From: Flavobacteriales bacterium
GTDB taxonomy: Bacteria > Bacteroidota > Bacteroidia > Flavobacteriales_D > Parvicellaceae
NCBI GenBank assembly: GCA_015488785.1
Contig: WFNC01000298.1
Coordinates: 1 to 10,333 of the forward strand
DNA: 10,333 nt
Reading direction: 5' to 3'
The position numbers and the translations under genes are program-made. A model generated the notes under the pieces. That model was given only the letters and a program-made list of their open reading frames with translations. It had not been told where the DNA came from and searched no databases. How positions within the stretch are numbered: the first letter of the stretch is position 1; each line of letters begins with the position of its first letter. This document shows, one piece after another, positions 1 through 7,209 of this stretch.

Positions 1-608
1 TTTTGTTCTAGTAACACAGTAGCGTTCATTGTAGCAGGAGCAGCTCCGACTTCAGCGGTTCCACATCTCCAAGTAATTGTAAAGTCATTGTCTGTAATAT
101 CTCCAGCTGAAGAAGCTATATTTCCATTATCTGTAATCAATACAATAGGAAATTGTTCCAAGGCAGATACTTGAGCTCCATCAACAGTTGGTGCAGATGT
201 TATTTCAGTACCAAAAGCATGCGTTCCGTTAGAAACCATAGAAAAACCAACATTATCTAGTGTTAAGGTGTTAGCAGGATTATCCGTCCCTATAAAAGTT
301 GCTTCCTCAGATCCGTAACTAAGTTGCCACCGCGTAGAAGACGCTACGGTGAAATTAGAAACGTACATCGGATCAGAAGTATTCGGATTTGCAGACCCTG
401 AAGTTCCTGCATCCCCTGAGATACCTAAACGATAATCATCGATCGAGTTAAAAGTAAATTCGATATTACCACCATCAGTAATAGTCATTCTTAATACTTC
501 ATTTAAGTTAACCGCTAAAGGAATCACATTTCGATCTCTAACAGCTTGGGCAAACGTAGATGCGCTCCAAAGCAACAGTCCACTAATTAAAATAGTCATT
601 TTTTTCAT
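1..608 (-). CDS. Secreted beta-rich surface protein with WxL-like motif (3' end outside window)
   Basis: The frame stays open from the ATG at 606-608 to the window edge, giving the first 202 residues; the C-terminus is missing. A signal peptide is clear (MKK start, hydrophobic 5-19, probable cut STFA/QAV at residue 20). The mature part is rich in Gly, Ser, Thr, Asn and Asp with alternating beta-type segments and no catalytic motif. Notable are a TRWQLSY segment (W94-Q-L96) and a later FTITW segment (176-180), which recall the two Trp motifs of Gram-positive WxL domains; similar proteins occur in Flavobacteriia without known function. G+C is visibly higher than in its neighbours (79 of 180 bases in 1-60, 241-300 and 361-420), as in some abundant structural proteins. 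It is transcribed divergently from a chaperone/WxLIP-like gene, which suggests the two work together. It could also be a pilin-like or adhesin subunit. Coding status is confident; function is not. Confidence 0.8.
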   Translation of the reverse strand, partial: MKKMTILISGLLLWSASTFAQAVRDRNVIPLAVNLNEVLRMTITDGGNIEFTFNSIDDYRLGISGDAGTSGSANPNTSDPMYVSNFTVASSTRWQLSYGSEEATFIGTDNPANTLTLDNVGFSMVSNGTHAFGTEITSAPTVDGAQVSALEQFPIVLITDNGNIASSAGDITDNDFTITWRCGTAEVGAAPATMNATVLLEQ

Positions 609-631
609 AATAATAGTTTTTATGTTTGCTA

Positions 632-661
632 CAATATTAAGAAAAAATTAACAATAGCCAA
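632..661 (-). promoter_or_regulatory. Candidate Bacteroidota-type promoter for the 1-608 gene
   Basis: Read on the minus strand there is a TTG (659-661), then 19 bases, then TAATATTG (632-639), which differs by one base from the Bacteroidota -7 consensus TAnnTTTG. Transcription would start near 625, leaving a leader of roughly 17 nt with no Shine-Dalgarno sequence. Assigned by pattern only. Confidence 0.45.
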
Positions 662-750
662 CACCTTACTCAATTATTTTTATCGAACTATTTATTTTAC
701 TGATAAGACATCGATATTTAATGATTAGAAAATTAACATAAATTTAAGCT

Positions 751-780
751 TTTGTTTTTAAGATATATATCGTATTATTG
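751..780 (+). promoter_or_regulatory. Candidate Bacteroidota-type promoter for the 815-2800 operon
   Basis: TTTG at 751-754 is followed after 18 bases by TATTATTG at 773-780, one mismatch from TAnnTTTG. Transcription would begin near 787, about 28 nt before the ATG at 815. The leader has no Shine-Dalgarno sequence. Assigned by pattern only. Confidence 0.45.
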
Positions 781-799
781 TAGTCATTAAGTACTACAG
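778..799. repeat. Inverted repeat TGTAGT-N8-ACTACA at the predicted start site
   Basis: TGTAGT (779-784) and ACTACA (793-798) form a perfect 6-bp inverted repeat with an 8-base spacer, extended by one T-G wobble (778/799). It overlaps the end of the predicted -7 element and the predicted start of transcription of the 815 gene. It could be an operator half-site pair or a leader hairpin. It is short enough to be chance. Confidence 0.3.
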
Positions 800-814
800 A
801 TATAATCTATTATT

Positions 815-1612
815 ATGAAATTAACATTTAGCCTTTTACTTTACATTCTTTCAATGACGATTTATATTGCTCAAGATTTTGAAGTAGCTCCTGTAATTAT
901 GAATTTTGAAGCTAATCCAGGGCAAATACAAAAGAAAAAATTAACCATAAGAAATCACGCAAATGTAAAACAATCATTTACCTTTAACTTTGGAGATTAC
1001 GAAGTCAATGCGGATGGAAAAAAAATAAGGCAGGCAGCAGGCACGTCTAAAAGATCTTGTGCTAGTTGGACTACCGTAACTCCCAATTTGATTGAATTAA
1101 ACCCCAACGAAGAGCGAGAAGTTACTGTTTTAATGACTGTTCCAAAAGGTGGTTTTTCTACTAAATGGGGAATGATTTACGTGCAGGCAAGTACAGAACA
1201 ACAAGGAAATGAGATCGACAAACAATTGGCAACAGGTATAAAAGTTACTCCGAGAATTGCGGTATTAATAAGCCAATCACCAAAAGCAAATAAAAATTAT
1301 AAAGGTAAAATCTATGATCTAAAAGAGGTTACAACCGAAAAAGATAGTTTAAAAACATTTTCTGTCGTAGTTGAAAACACTGGAGATAAAATAATTGAAG
1401 GCAGCGTACAGTTATTGTTAGCCAACATGACTACAGCTAATGAAACAAAGTATAAACCCGAAAAAAATAGAGTTTTCCCAGGAGAAAAGAGGACTTTTAC
1501 GCTAACACTACCTAACAACATTGCGAAAGGAAAATATGTACTGGCAGCTGTTCTTAATTATGGACAAGGATCCAATTTAGAAGGTACTCAACTATTATTG
1601 GAATTCAAATAA
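815..1612 (+). CDS. Secreted Ig-like protein, fimbrial chaperone-like or WxLIP (DUF916)-like
   Basis: This 265-residue protein has a signal peptide (hydrophobic 4-19, probable cut YIA/QDF) and then two Ig-like beta domains, about 20-150 and 160-265. Domain one opens FEVAPVIMNFEANPGQ and runs through a strand rich in basic residues into SCASWTTVTPNLIELNPNE (81-99) and VTVLMTVP (103-110). This is the pattern seen in PapD-type periplasmic chaperones and in the DUF916 part of WxL-interacting proteins, where an edge strand is followed by a proline turn. Domain two (VVVENTG, 184-190; FPGEKRTFTLTLP, 221-233) is a second such fold. No enzyme motif is present. The likely role is holding or anchoring an exported partner, with the divergent WQL-motif protein the obvious candidate. 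The MORN-repeat gene follows after 9 bases, so they are co-transcribed. Family choice between PapD-like and WxLIP-like is unresolved from sequence alone. Confidence 0.8.
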   Translation: MKLTFSLLLYILSMTIYIAQDFEVAPVIMNFEANPGQIQKKKLTIRNHANVKQSFTFNFGDYEVNADGKKIRQAAGTSKRSCASWTTVTPNLIELNPNEEREVTVLMTVPKGGFSTKWGMIYVQASTEQQGNEIDKQLATGIKVTPRIAVLISQSPKANKNYKGKIYDLKEVTTEKDSLKTFSVVVENTGDKIIEGSVQLLLANMTTANETKYKPEKNRVFPGEKRTFTLTLPNNIAKGKYVLAAVLNYGQGSNLEGTQLLLEFK

Positions 1613-1621
1613 AAATTTGAA

Positions 1622-2800
1622 ATGAAAATAACTTATTCAATACTTTTTATCCTTATTTCGCTATCCATTTATAGTCAAGATACAATTCGTTCTTATTACC
1701 CGAATACAAAAACAGTAAAAGAAATCTATTTTGTAAATTCTGAAAAGGAAAAAGACGGTCAATATAAAATTTATTATGAAAATGGTACGCTTTGGCAAAT
1801 AGGGTTGTATAAAAACGGATACTTAGAGGGAAAATGGCTTGACTATTATAATACAGGTCAATTGAAACAAGATTTGTATTTCGTAAAAAGTAAATTAGAA
1901 GGTAAATCAATAACCTATTATCCTTACGGAGAAACCCAACAAGTAATGCACTATAAAAACGATGTGCAAGATGGAGAATTAACAATATTCTATGAAAATG
2001 GTAATTTAAAAGAAATTTCTAATTACACTAACGGTATTCCAAATGGAGAATTTAAAGGGTACTATTCTAATGGTAAACTTAGGTATAAAACAACAATGCA
2101 CAACGGTTTAGCCAATGGTGATTGGACAGCTTATTTTGACAATGGTAATCGACAAGAAAAAGCTACAAAAATAGATGGAATTTTGAATGGTAAATTTATT
2201 GGATTCCATAAAGATTTCTCTGACATCCCTCAGAAAAATTGTTTTTATAAAAACAATTTATTAGAAGGTGAATTTAAAGGATACTACCCGAGTGGAAACT
2301 TGATGAATTTTTGCAATTATACCAATAATAAAATAGAAGGAGCCTATCAGGAATTTTTTGATACCGATAGTTCTGTTTTATTTAAAGAAGGAATGTATGA
2401 GAATAATGTTAAAACTGGTATTTGGAAAACATATTACCCAAACAATCAAGTCTATTTCTATGGAAACTACAACAAAGGTATAAAAGATGGGAAATGGGTT
2501 GTTTATTACAACAATGGAAATCTAAAACAAGAAGGGCATTATAAAAACAATATAGAAACTGAAATTTGGCTTTTTTACACACAAAATGGAACATTATCGC
2601 ACAAGGGAGAATACTTGAATGGAGAAAGACACGGAAAATGGTCTTATTTTTATGATAATGGAAAACTAAAAGTAGAGCATCAATATATCAATGGATTAAG
2701 AAATGGGATAGGAATTGCTTACAATAAAAAAGGAGATGTAGTAGAAAAAGCGCTTTACAAAAATGATTTAATCGTAAAAAATTTAATGCAAAAAAAGTAA
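1622..2800 (+). CDS. Secreted MORN-type repeat protein (14 repeats)
   Basis: This 392-residue protein starts with a signal peptide (hydrophobic 6-16, probable cut IYS/QDT). From about residue 46 to 381 it consists of fourteen tandem repeats, mostly of 24 residues, following the pattern G-x-W/F-x-x-Y-Y-x-N-G-x-L-x(5)-Y-x-N-G-x(3). This is the MORN_2-type repeat used in proteins often auto-labelled 'YwqK family antitoxin'. Repeats 7 and 9 are stretched to 26 residues. The fold should be a long, flat beta-hairpin ladder with aromatic faces. No catalytic domain is attached, so a binding or scaffold role on the cell surface or in the periplasm is likely. It lies 9 bases after the Ig-like gene, without an internal terminator. 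There is no toxin partner beside it, so an antitoxin role is not supported here. Confidence 0.85.
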   Translation: MKITYSILFILISLSIYSQDTIRSYYPNTKTVKEIYFVNSEKEKDGQYKIYYENGTLWQIGLYKNGYLEGKWLDYYNTGQLKQDLYFVKSKLEGKSITYYPYGETQQVMHYKNDVQDGELTIFYENGNLKEISNYTNGIPNGEFKGYYSNGKLRYKTTMHNGLANGDWTAYFDNGNRQEKATKIDGILNGKFIGFHKDFSDIPQKNCFYKNNLLEGEFKGYYPSGNLMNFCNYTNNKIEGAYQEFFDTDSSVLFKEGMYENNVKTGIWKTYYPNNQVYFYGNYNKGIKDGKWVVYYNNGNLKQEGHYKNNIETEIWLFYTQNGTLSHKGEYLNGERHGKWSYFYDNGKLKVEHQYINGLRNGIGIAYNKKGDVVEKALYKNDLIVKNLMQKK

Positions 2801-2859
2801 TTCACAATTCGACATTGAAATAAAAAGAATTTGCAATCGTTATTTATTAAGTTTCTTTT

Positions 2860-2867
2860 TATCTTTA
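2860..2867 (+). promoter_or_regulatory. Possible -7 element for the universal stress gene
   Basis: TATCTTTA matches TAnnTTTG at all but the last base and lies 30 bases before the ATG at 2898. No TTG is found at the usual distance upstream (the nearest, at 2831-2833, is 26 bases away), so the -33 element is weak or missing. The 97-base gap 2801-2897 also holds an A/T-only inverted repeat that is not a convincing terminator. Confidence 0.3.
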
Positions 2868-2897
2868 TAATCCTATTACAATTAATACTCATATTCT

Positions 2898-3704
2898 ATG
2901 AAAACTTCTACTCTATTAGTTCCCTTTGATTTTACGGCAGTAACAGAATCTGCGACAAAAGATGCAATAACAATTGCCAAACAAACGAAAGCCGAAGTTC
3001 ACTTGCTTCATGTAGTAAAGAACACTAAAGCGATGCAAGCCGCAAACACAAAACTTGAAGCTTTTATAAATTCAATAAACACTGAAGGAATCAAAGTTAT
3101 TGGACGAATAGAGGCTGGTAGTATTTATGAGGATATTGGAAGAGTAGCAGAAGAAATTAAAGCTTCGGTGATTGTAATGGGTACGCATGGAGCGAAAGGG
3201 ATGCAAAAAGTATTTGGTAGTTTTGCGATTAAAGTAATTACGAGTACGAGTGTTCCATTTATGGTTGTACAAGAAAAGTTAATCAATGATAGCATAAAAA
3301 AAATTGTTTTGCCAATTACAGCATCTAAAGAAAGTTTGCAAATATTGACTTCTACAGCAAATTTAGCCAAAGCATTAAACGCTTCAGTCGAAGTTGTGTA
3401 CGAAACTAAAGCTGAAATTGCAACACAAAGAAAAATAAAAAATTACGCTCAAATAGCTCTAACACAATTAGCAGAACGAGGACTAAAAGACTCCAAAGCT
3501 TATAAATTGAATGGAAAAGGAACTTATCAGGAACAAATTTTAGATTTTAGTTTACGTCATGATGCAGATTTAATCTCGGTTGCTTATTACACCGAAAAAG
3601 TTTTTGCTCAATTTGATACTTTTGCTCAAGAATTAATTACAAACAAACACCAAATACCAACTTTGATTGTGAAAACGGTTGATTCTACAGTAGGTTATTT
3701 TTAG
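2898..3704 (+). CDS. Universal stress protein, two tandem UspA domains
   Basis: This cytoplasmic protein of 268 residues carries two Usp folds, about 1-127 and 133-260. Domain one has the usual first strand with an acidic residue (LLVPFDFT, D11), LLHVV (36-40) and the nucleotide-binding loop GTHGAKGMQKVFGS (95-108). The loop is one residue shorter than the classical G-x2-G-x9-G-S/T spacing, with eight residues between G98 and G107. Domain two keeps the scaffold (KIVLPITASKES, 135-146; IPTLIVK, 253-259) but has lost the glycine loop, which is replaced by YYTEKVFAQFDTF. It is therefore probably not a nucleotide binder. Tandem Usp proteins of this form are common in Bacteroidota and usually respond to stress or growth arrest; the target here is unknown. 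The gene stands alone, closed by a strong terminator. Confidence 0.93.
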   Translation: MKTSTLLVPFDFTAVTESATKDAITIAKQTKAEVHLLHVVKNTKAMQAANTKLEAFINSINTEGIKVIGRIEAGSIYEDIGRVAEEIKASVIVMGTHGAKGMQKVFGSFAIKVITSTSVPFMVVQEKLINDSIKKIVLPITASKESLQILTSTANLAKALNASVEVVYETKAEIATQRKIKNYAQIALTQLAERGLKDSKAYKLNGKGTYQEQILDFSLRHDADLISVAYYTEKVFAQFDTFAQELITNKHQIPTLIVKTVDSTVGYF

Positions 3705-3730
3705 ATTAATAGATTATTAGTTAATAAAAA

Positions 3731-3758
3731 AGAATCACCTAGGTGGTTCTTTTTTTTT
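3731..3758 (+). terminator. Intrinsic terminator after the universal stress gene
   Basis: AGAATCACC (3731-3739) pairs with GGTGGTTCT (3742-3750), with one T-G wobble. Because a two-base loop is too tight, the apex probably opens to CTAG. Eight T residues follow directly (3751-3758). The A-run before the stem can also pair with the T-run, so some function in the reverse direction is possible. Confidence 0.9.
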
Positions 3759-3759
3759 G

Positions 3760-3767
3760 TATATTTA
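3760..3767 (+). promoter_or_regulatory. Candidate -7 element of the 3777-9098 operon, abutting the terminator
   Basis: TATATTTA fits TAnnTTTG except for the last base. It starts two bases after the T-run of the upstream terminator and ends nine bases before the ATG at 3777. Transcription from it would start around 3773-3775, giving an almost leaderless mRNA. No TTG sits at the usual -33 distance, so this is tentative. Confidence 0.35.
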
Positions 3768-3776
3768 CAACTAATT

Positions 3777-5108
3777 ATGCAAGAACAGAATACAAACAAA
3801 GAGATTGGAGAATTAGAACAAAAGGTAACTCATTTGAGTAAAATGCTTGTCAAATCTTTTGGGTATGCAGACGAAGATCCAGATACATTTTTACAAAATG
3901 CAAGAAAGACGACGGAAGCTATTTGTAAATTTATTTACACAAAGGAAATTGGGGAACTAAAAAATAAAAAAATGATGCTCAATGATTTGTCTAGAGCTCT
4001 GACAACTCAAAAAGTTATTCCTAATAAAATTGCTATATTAATAGGTACAATTCAAACCTATGGAAATTATGGTTCTCACGCACAAGATGATTTTTCAGAG
4101 ACAACTAGAGAGTGGATTGCACCTTGTCAAACTGCTTTGGCAAATTTAACAAACTGGTTTTTCTTAGAGTATTTAAACGGAAATGTACCTCAAGAACTGT
4201 TGAATCCAATCAATGATTTCTCTGAAGACGTTACCAATCAAAAAAAGACAACTGCTCAATCAGGAACGATAAATAATCGAAACAATGGGAATAAGAATAA
4301 GAGTATCATTATAGGTGTGCTTGCTACTCTATTGATTCTGGCTTTAATCTTTTATTTTAATAATAATACAAAAACGAAAGAACAAAAAGAGGATGAATCC
4401 AAAGCAATTGAAAATATAATTGTTCCTACACCTAACGTAGAAAAAGAAACGGAACAAGTTATTGAGAAAGTAAATGAACTAACAAAAGATGTAAATGCTA
4501 AACGTATTGCAATTTTGTATTTTGATAATAGTTCTGATGACAAAAAATTAAATCAATTGAAAAAAGGGTTGACAGATATGCTCATTTCTGATTTGAGTAA
4601 AGTCAGTATGCTCAATGTAATTGAAAGAACAAAACTAGAAGAAATTCTAAAAGAACAAAAACTAAACAATACTTCAAATTTTGATTCTAAAACAGCTAGT
4701 AAAATTGGAAAACTATTAGGAGTAGAACACATCATGACGGGAAGTTACTTTGAGTTAATGGGCAGACTAAGAATAGACGCAAGACTGATCGATGTGGAAA
4801 CTGGAAAAATAATAAAATCGGAAGGTGTTGACGGAGCTATTGGTACATTCTTTGATTTAGAAAAAGCTTTAGTAACTAAAATGGTTGCGGGATTTGAAGT
4901 AAAGCTGACTCCAAAAGAAAAAGAAGCTCTGGCTAATAAATCGGAAAATATCTCTTACAAAACAAGTCTTTTGTTTTCTAAAAGCCTCGACATGATTGAC
5001 AATGGTGATAATCATAAAGCAATAGAAAACTTAGAGAAAATACTAAAAGAAAACCCTGATTTTTTACCTGCTAAAAATGCGTTGCGTAAAATAAAAGTTG
5101 AAATTTAA
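3777..5108 (+). CDS. DUF4145-like / transmembrane / CsgG-TolB-like protein
   Basis: This 443-residue protein has three parts. Residues 25-135 resemble DUF4145: NARKTTEAICKFIY (41-54), a helical middle, then the conserved-looking GNYGSHAQDD (96-105). A hydrophobic helix follows at 177-194 (IIIGVLATLLILALIFYF), preceded by a basic, Asn-rich stretch, so the N-terminus is probably cytoplasmic and the C-terminus periplasmic. After a charged linker (195-240), residues 242-375 form a CsgG/FlgO/TolB-N-like domain (RIAILYFDN, 243-251; LRIDARLIDVETGKII, 331-346). A single TPR-like hairpin closes it (394-440, with ENPDF). There is no signal peptide and no lipobox, so it is not a curli secretion pore. 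It is the first gene of a three-gene operon, and its C-terminal half is closely related to the next gene's N-terminal half. Function unknown; a transmembrane sensor or assembly factor is plausible. The start is the first in-frame ATG; the next Met codon is at 3843. Confidence 0.85.
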   Translation: MQEQNTNKEIGELEQKVTHLSKMLVKSFGYADEDPDTFLQNARKTTEAICKFIYTKEIGELKNKKMMLNDLSRALTTQKVIPNKIAILIGTIQTYGNYGSHAQDDFSETTREWIAPCQTALANLTNWFFLEYLNGNVPQELLNPINDFSEDVTNQKKTTAQSGTINNRNNGNKNKSIIIGVLATLLILALIFYFNNNTKTKEQKEDESKAIENIIVPTPNVEKETEQVIEKVNELTKDVNAKRIAILYFDNSSDDKKLNQLKKGLTDMLISDLSKVSMLNVIERTKLEEILKEQKLNNTSNFDSKTASKIGKLLGVEHIMTGSYFELMGRLRIDARLIDVETGKIIKSEGVDGAIGTFFDLEKALVTKMVAGFEVKLTPKEKEALANKSENISYKTSLLFSKSLDMIDNGDNHKAIENLEKILKENPDFLPAKNALRKIKVEI

Positions 5109-5118
5109 GAATTAACCT

Positions 5119-7209
5119 ATGTTAAAAATATTTATTTCTTTTCTATTACTATTCTTTAGTCTAAGTGCTTTTGCGGGTAAAAGAATTATTGCAATTTCTT
5201 ATTTTGACAACACAACAGACAACAGTAAATACAATGCTCTATCGAAAGGTATTGCTGATATGTTAATTACTGATTTATCTAAAATAAGTGATTTAGAAAT
5301 TGTAGAAAGAGAGAAACTAGAACAATTACTAAAAGAAATTAAACTCGGTAACTCTAAATACTTTGATCAATCTACAGCTCAAAAACTAGGAAAAGGACTT
5401 GGTGCAGCATCTATTCTTACCGGAGCTTTTTATATCATGGATGAAACATTGAGAATCGATGCTCGATTGATTAATGTAGAAACAGGAAAAATAATCGCTG
5501 CCGAAGAGGTTACAGGTTCTAAACGAGATTTTTTTAATCTTCACAAACAACTTGTATCATTGCTTACTAATGCATTTAAAATAAAATACAAAGCTCAAAA
5601 TTCTTCTTTAATCAATTATGACAACAAAGTAGAATTAAATGCAGTCGTTAATTACTCAAATGCCCTCTCCTATTCTGACAACGGCTTAGAAGAAAATGCG
5701 AAGGAAGTTTTAGAAAATACATTAAAAGAAAATCCCGATTTCCTTTTTGCTAAAACGAAATTAGATAAATTAAAAGCTTTTATTGCAGAAAGAGAAAAAG
5801 AAAGAAATCGATTGATAGATGAAAGTATTGCTTCTTTTCTAAAAGAGTTGGATACCAGTTCTGTAGATTTTGGACAAAATACACAACAAATTTGGACCAA
5901 CTTAATGACGAACTACGATTACAATCAAATTTTGAATTTTAACGAAGCCCTCAGAAAAAACAATGTCCCATTACAAAGAAAAATGTACAAAGGATCCAAT
6001 GCTACCTTTGGTGAATTTATGCTTTACTACGATTGTTTATCTTTATTTATTTTAAAAAAGAATAAACAATTGATAGAACCTTCTAAACTATTTTTGAGCC
6101 AATATCCTTTAAGTAATTTTTTTAATAGCGTAAAAACAAATTTGAATACAGCTTTAACAGAGTTAGAGAAAGAAAAAAACGGAAAGGAGAACATAAAAAA
6201 TGCTTTAGAGTATAGCGAAACTATGGCATATCTAAAATATCTAAACAGTTTAGGCTACTATGCTTATAAACGGTTTATTAGAAAAGAAAATTTCAAAGAG
6301 TTTAAGAAAATTTACATTCAAAAAATAATAAATACGGACCATTCTATTTTTAAGAACCTATCACCTTACGATCGTTTTGACGAAATTACGGAGTTTATAG
6401 ACTTTGCCGAAAAAATGGAAGACAGAGATTTGATGGTTAAAATAAAAGATTTAGCAATCGAAATTTGTGCAGACACCGATTACGAAGACAATGCATACAA
6501 ACTAGAAGACAGGTTAGATGATTTTGATGAAGAAATGGAAAAACATCAACTAAAATTACAAAAAATAAGAGTAGAGTTAGAAAGTAATGACATTGATAAA
6601 GTAAGCCATGCTGTTAGATGGTTTTGGTTGATGAGAGATAAAAATGAAGAAGAATTTATAATAAAGTGGAGTAACTATTACCTCAATTTAAAAGACACGC
6701 GAGATGCTGAAAAAGTATATTCTATTCGACTTAAAGCTTATGAAAATATAATCGAAGCATTAAACAGAAAGGGCGATTTTGATGAAATGAAGACTGTAAT
6801 GGAAAATTATAATAATGATGCTTTTTTAATAAAAAACAAAGACAGAGAATACGACAAAAAAGGGAGAGAATTTAAAGGTTACCTAAGAAACGGTTTAAAA
6901 GAATATAAATTATTTGAAAATGACGTATTAAATCATAATATAAAAATTGATTTGTTAATCAGTCGAGCGAAAACCTATCAGGACAATGATCAAATTTACG
7001 ATGAAATTTTGTGCAGAAAAGAACTTTTAGAGAAATACAATTTTAAGGCAGCTCAGAAAGAATTGCAATATTATTATCTTTTCTTAGCTTACTCTAAAGT
7101 TGGACGTTTTACAGAAATGAGAATGATAGCTGATCAATTTAAGAAAGAATACCCTGACAGTCCTTATCTTAGCACCATAAAATCATTATTAACCTATTCA
7201 CCAAAATGA
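5119..7209 (+). CDS. Exported CsgG/TolB-like protein with long helical C-terminus
   Basis: This 696-residue protein has a clear signal peptide (hydrophobic 4-17, cut SAFA/GKR at residue 19) without a lipobox cysteine, so it should be soluble in the periplasm or outside the cell. Residues 20-155 form a CsgG/FlgO/TolB-N-like domain (IAISYFDN, 24-31; LRIDARLINVETGKII, 111-126). A TPR-like hairpin follows (173-218, again with ENPDF). Over 105 ungapped positions it shares 61 identities with the preceding protein. From about 220 to 696 it is highly charged and helical; I recognise no family there except TPR-like helices near the end (about 650-692, ending KKEYPDSPYLSTIKSLL). It begins 10 bases after the upstream stop, and its TGA overlaps the next start (ATGA), so translation is probably coupled. 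The role is unknown. An envelope partner of its membrane-bound paralogue is the simplest reading. Confidence 0.87.
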   Translation: MLKIFISFLLLFFSLSAFAGKRIIAISYFDNTTDNSKYNALSKGIADMLITDLSKISDLEIVEREKLEQLLKEIKLGNSKYFDQSTAQKLGKGLGAASILTGAFYIMDETLRIDARLINVETGKIIAAEEVTGSKRDFFNLHKQLVSLLTNAFKIKYKAQNSSLINYDNKVELNAVVNYSNALSYSDNGLEENAKEVLENTLKENPDFLFAKTKLDKLKAFIAEREKERNRLIDESIASFLKELDTSSVDFGQNTQQIWTNLMTNYDYNQILNFNEALRKNNVPLQRKMYKGSNATFGEFMLYYDCLSLFILKKNKQLIEPSKLFLSQYPLSNFFNSVKTNLNTALTELEKEKNGKENIKNALEYSETMAYLKYLNSLGYYAYKRFIRKENFKEFKKIYIQKIINTDHSIFKNLSPYDRFDEITEFIDFAEKMEDRDLMVKIKDLAIEICADTDYEDNAYKLEDRLDDFDEEMEKHQLKLQKIRVELESNDIDKVSHAVRWFWLMRDKNEEEFIIKWSNYYLNLKDTRDAEKVYSIRLKAYENIIEALNRKGDFDEMKTVMENYNNDAFLIKNKDREYDKKGREFKGYLRNGLKEYKLFENDVLNHNIKIDLLISRAKTYQDNDQIYDEILCRKELLEKYNFKAAQKELQYYYLFLAYSKVGRFTEMRMIADQFKKEYPDSPYLSTIKSLLTYSPK

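Larger units (their letters stand above)
609..814. other. Divergent intergenic region
   Basis: These 206 very A+T-rich bases separate two divergent genes for secreted proteins. They hold one candidate promoter in each direction (632-661 minus, 751-780 plus) and a short inverted repeat at 778-799. No small ORF, RNA gene or terminator-like hairpin stands out. The shared region would allow coordinated control of the two flanking genes. Confidence 0.6.

Noticed and set aside
1312..1521. Antisense open frames such as this one, and similar ones at 1653-1985, 3125-3370 and 5670-5900 on the minus strand
   Set aside because: They lie fully inside well-supported genes, have no recognisable domains and show composition expected of reverse-frame shadows.
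1645..2780. DNA-level tandem repeats or a CRISPR-like array in the MORN gene
   Set aside because: The periodicity is at protein level; the nucleotide repeats are diverged and there are no spacers.
1622..2800. Toxin-antitoxin role suggested by the common YwqK label of MORN_2 proteins
   Set aside because: The protein is exported and has no toxin-like partner next to it; the label reflects repeat similarity only.
2822..2860. AAAAAGAA ... TTCTTTTT inverted repeat as a terminator after the MORN gene
   Set aside because: The arms are almost only A and T and are separated by 23 bases, so the stem would be weak and is likely chance in this composition.
4500..5580. Curli secretion channel (CsgG) or flagellar FlgO assignment for the two CsgG-like proteins
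   Set aside because: Neither has a lipobox, one carries a central transmembrane helix, and no curli subunit, CsgE, CsgF or flagellar gene is nearby. Only the fold-level similarity is kept.
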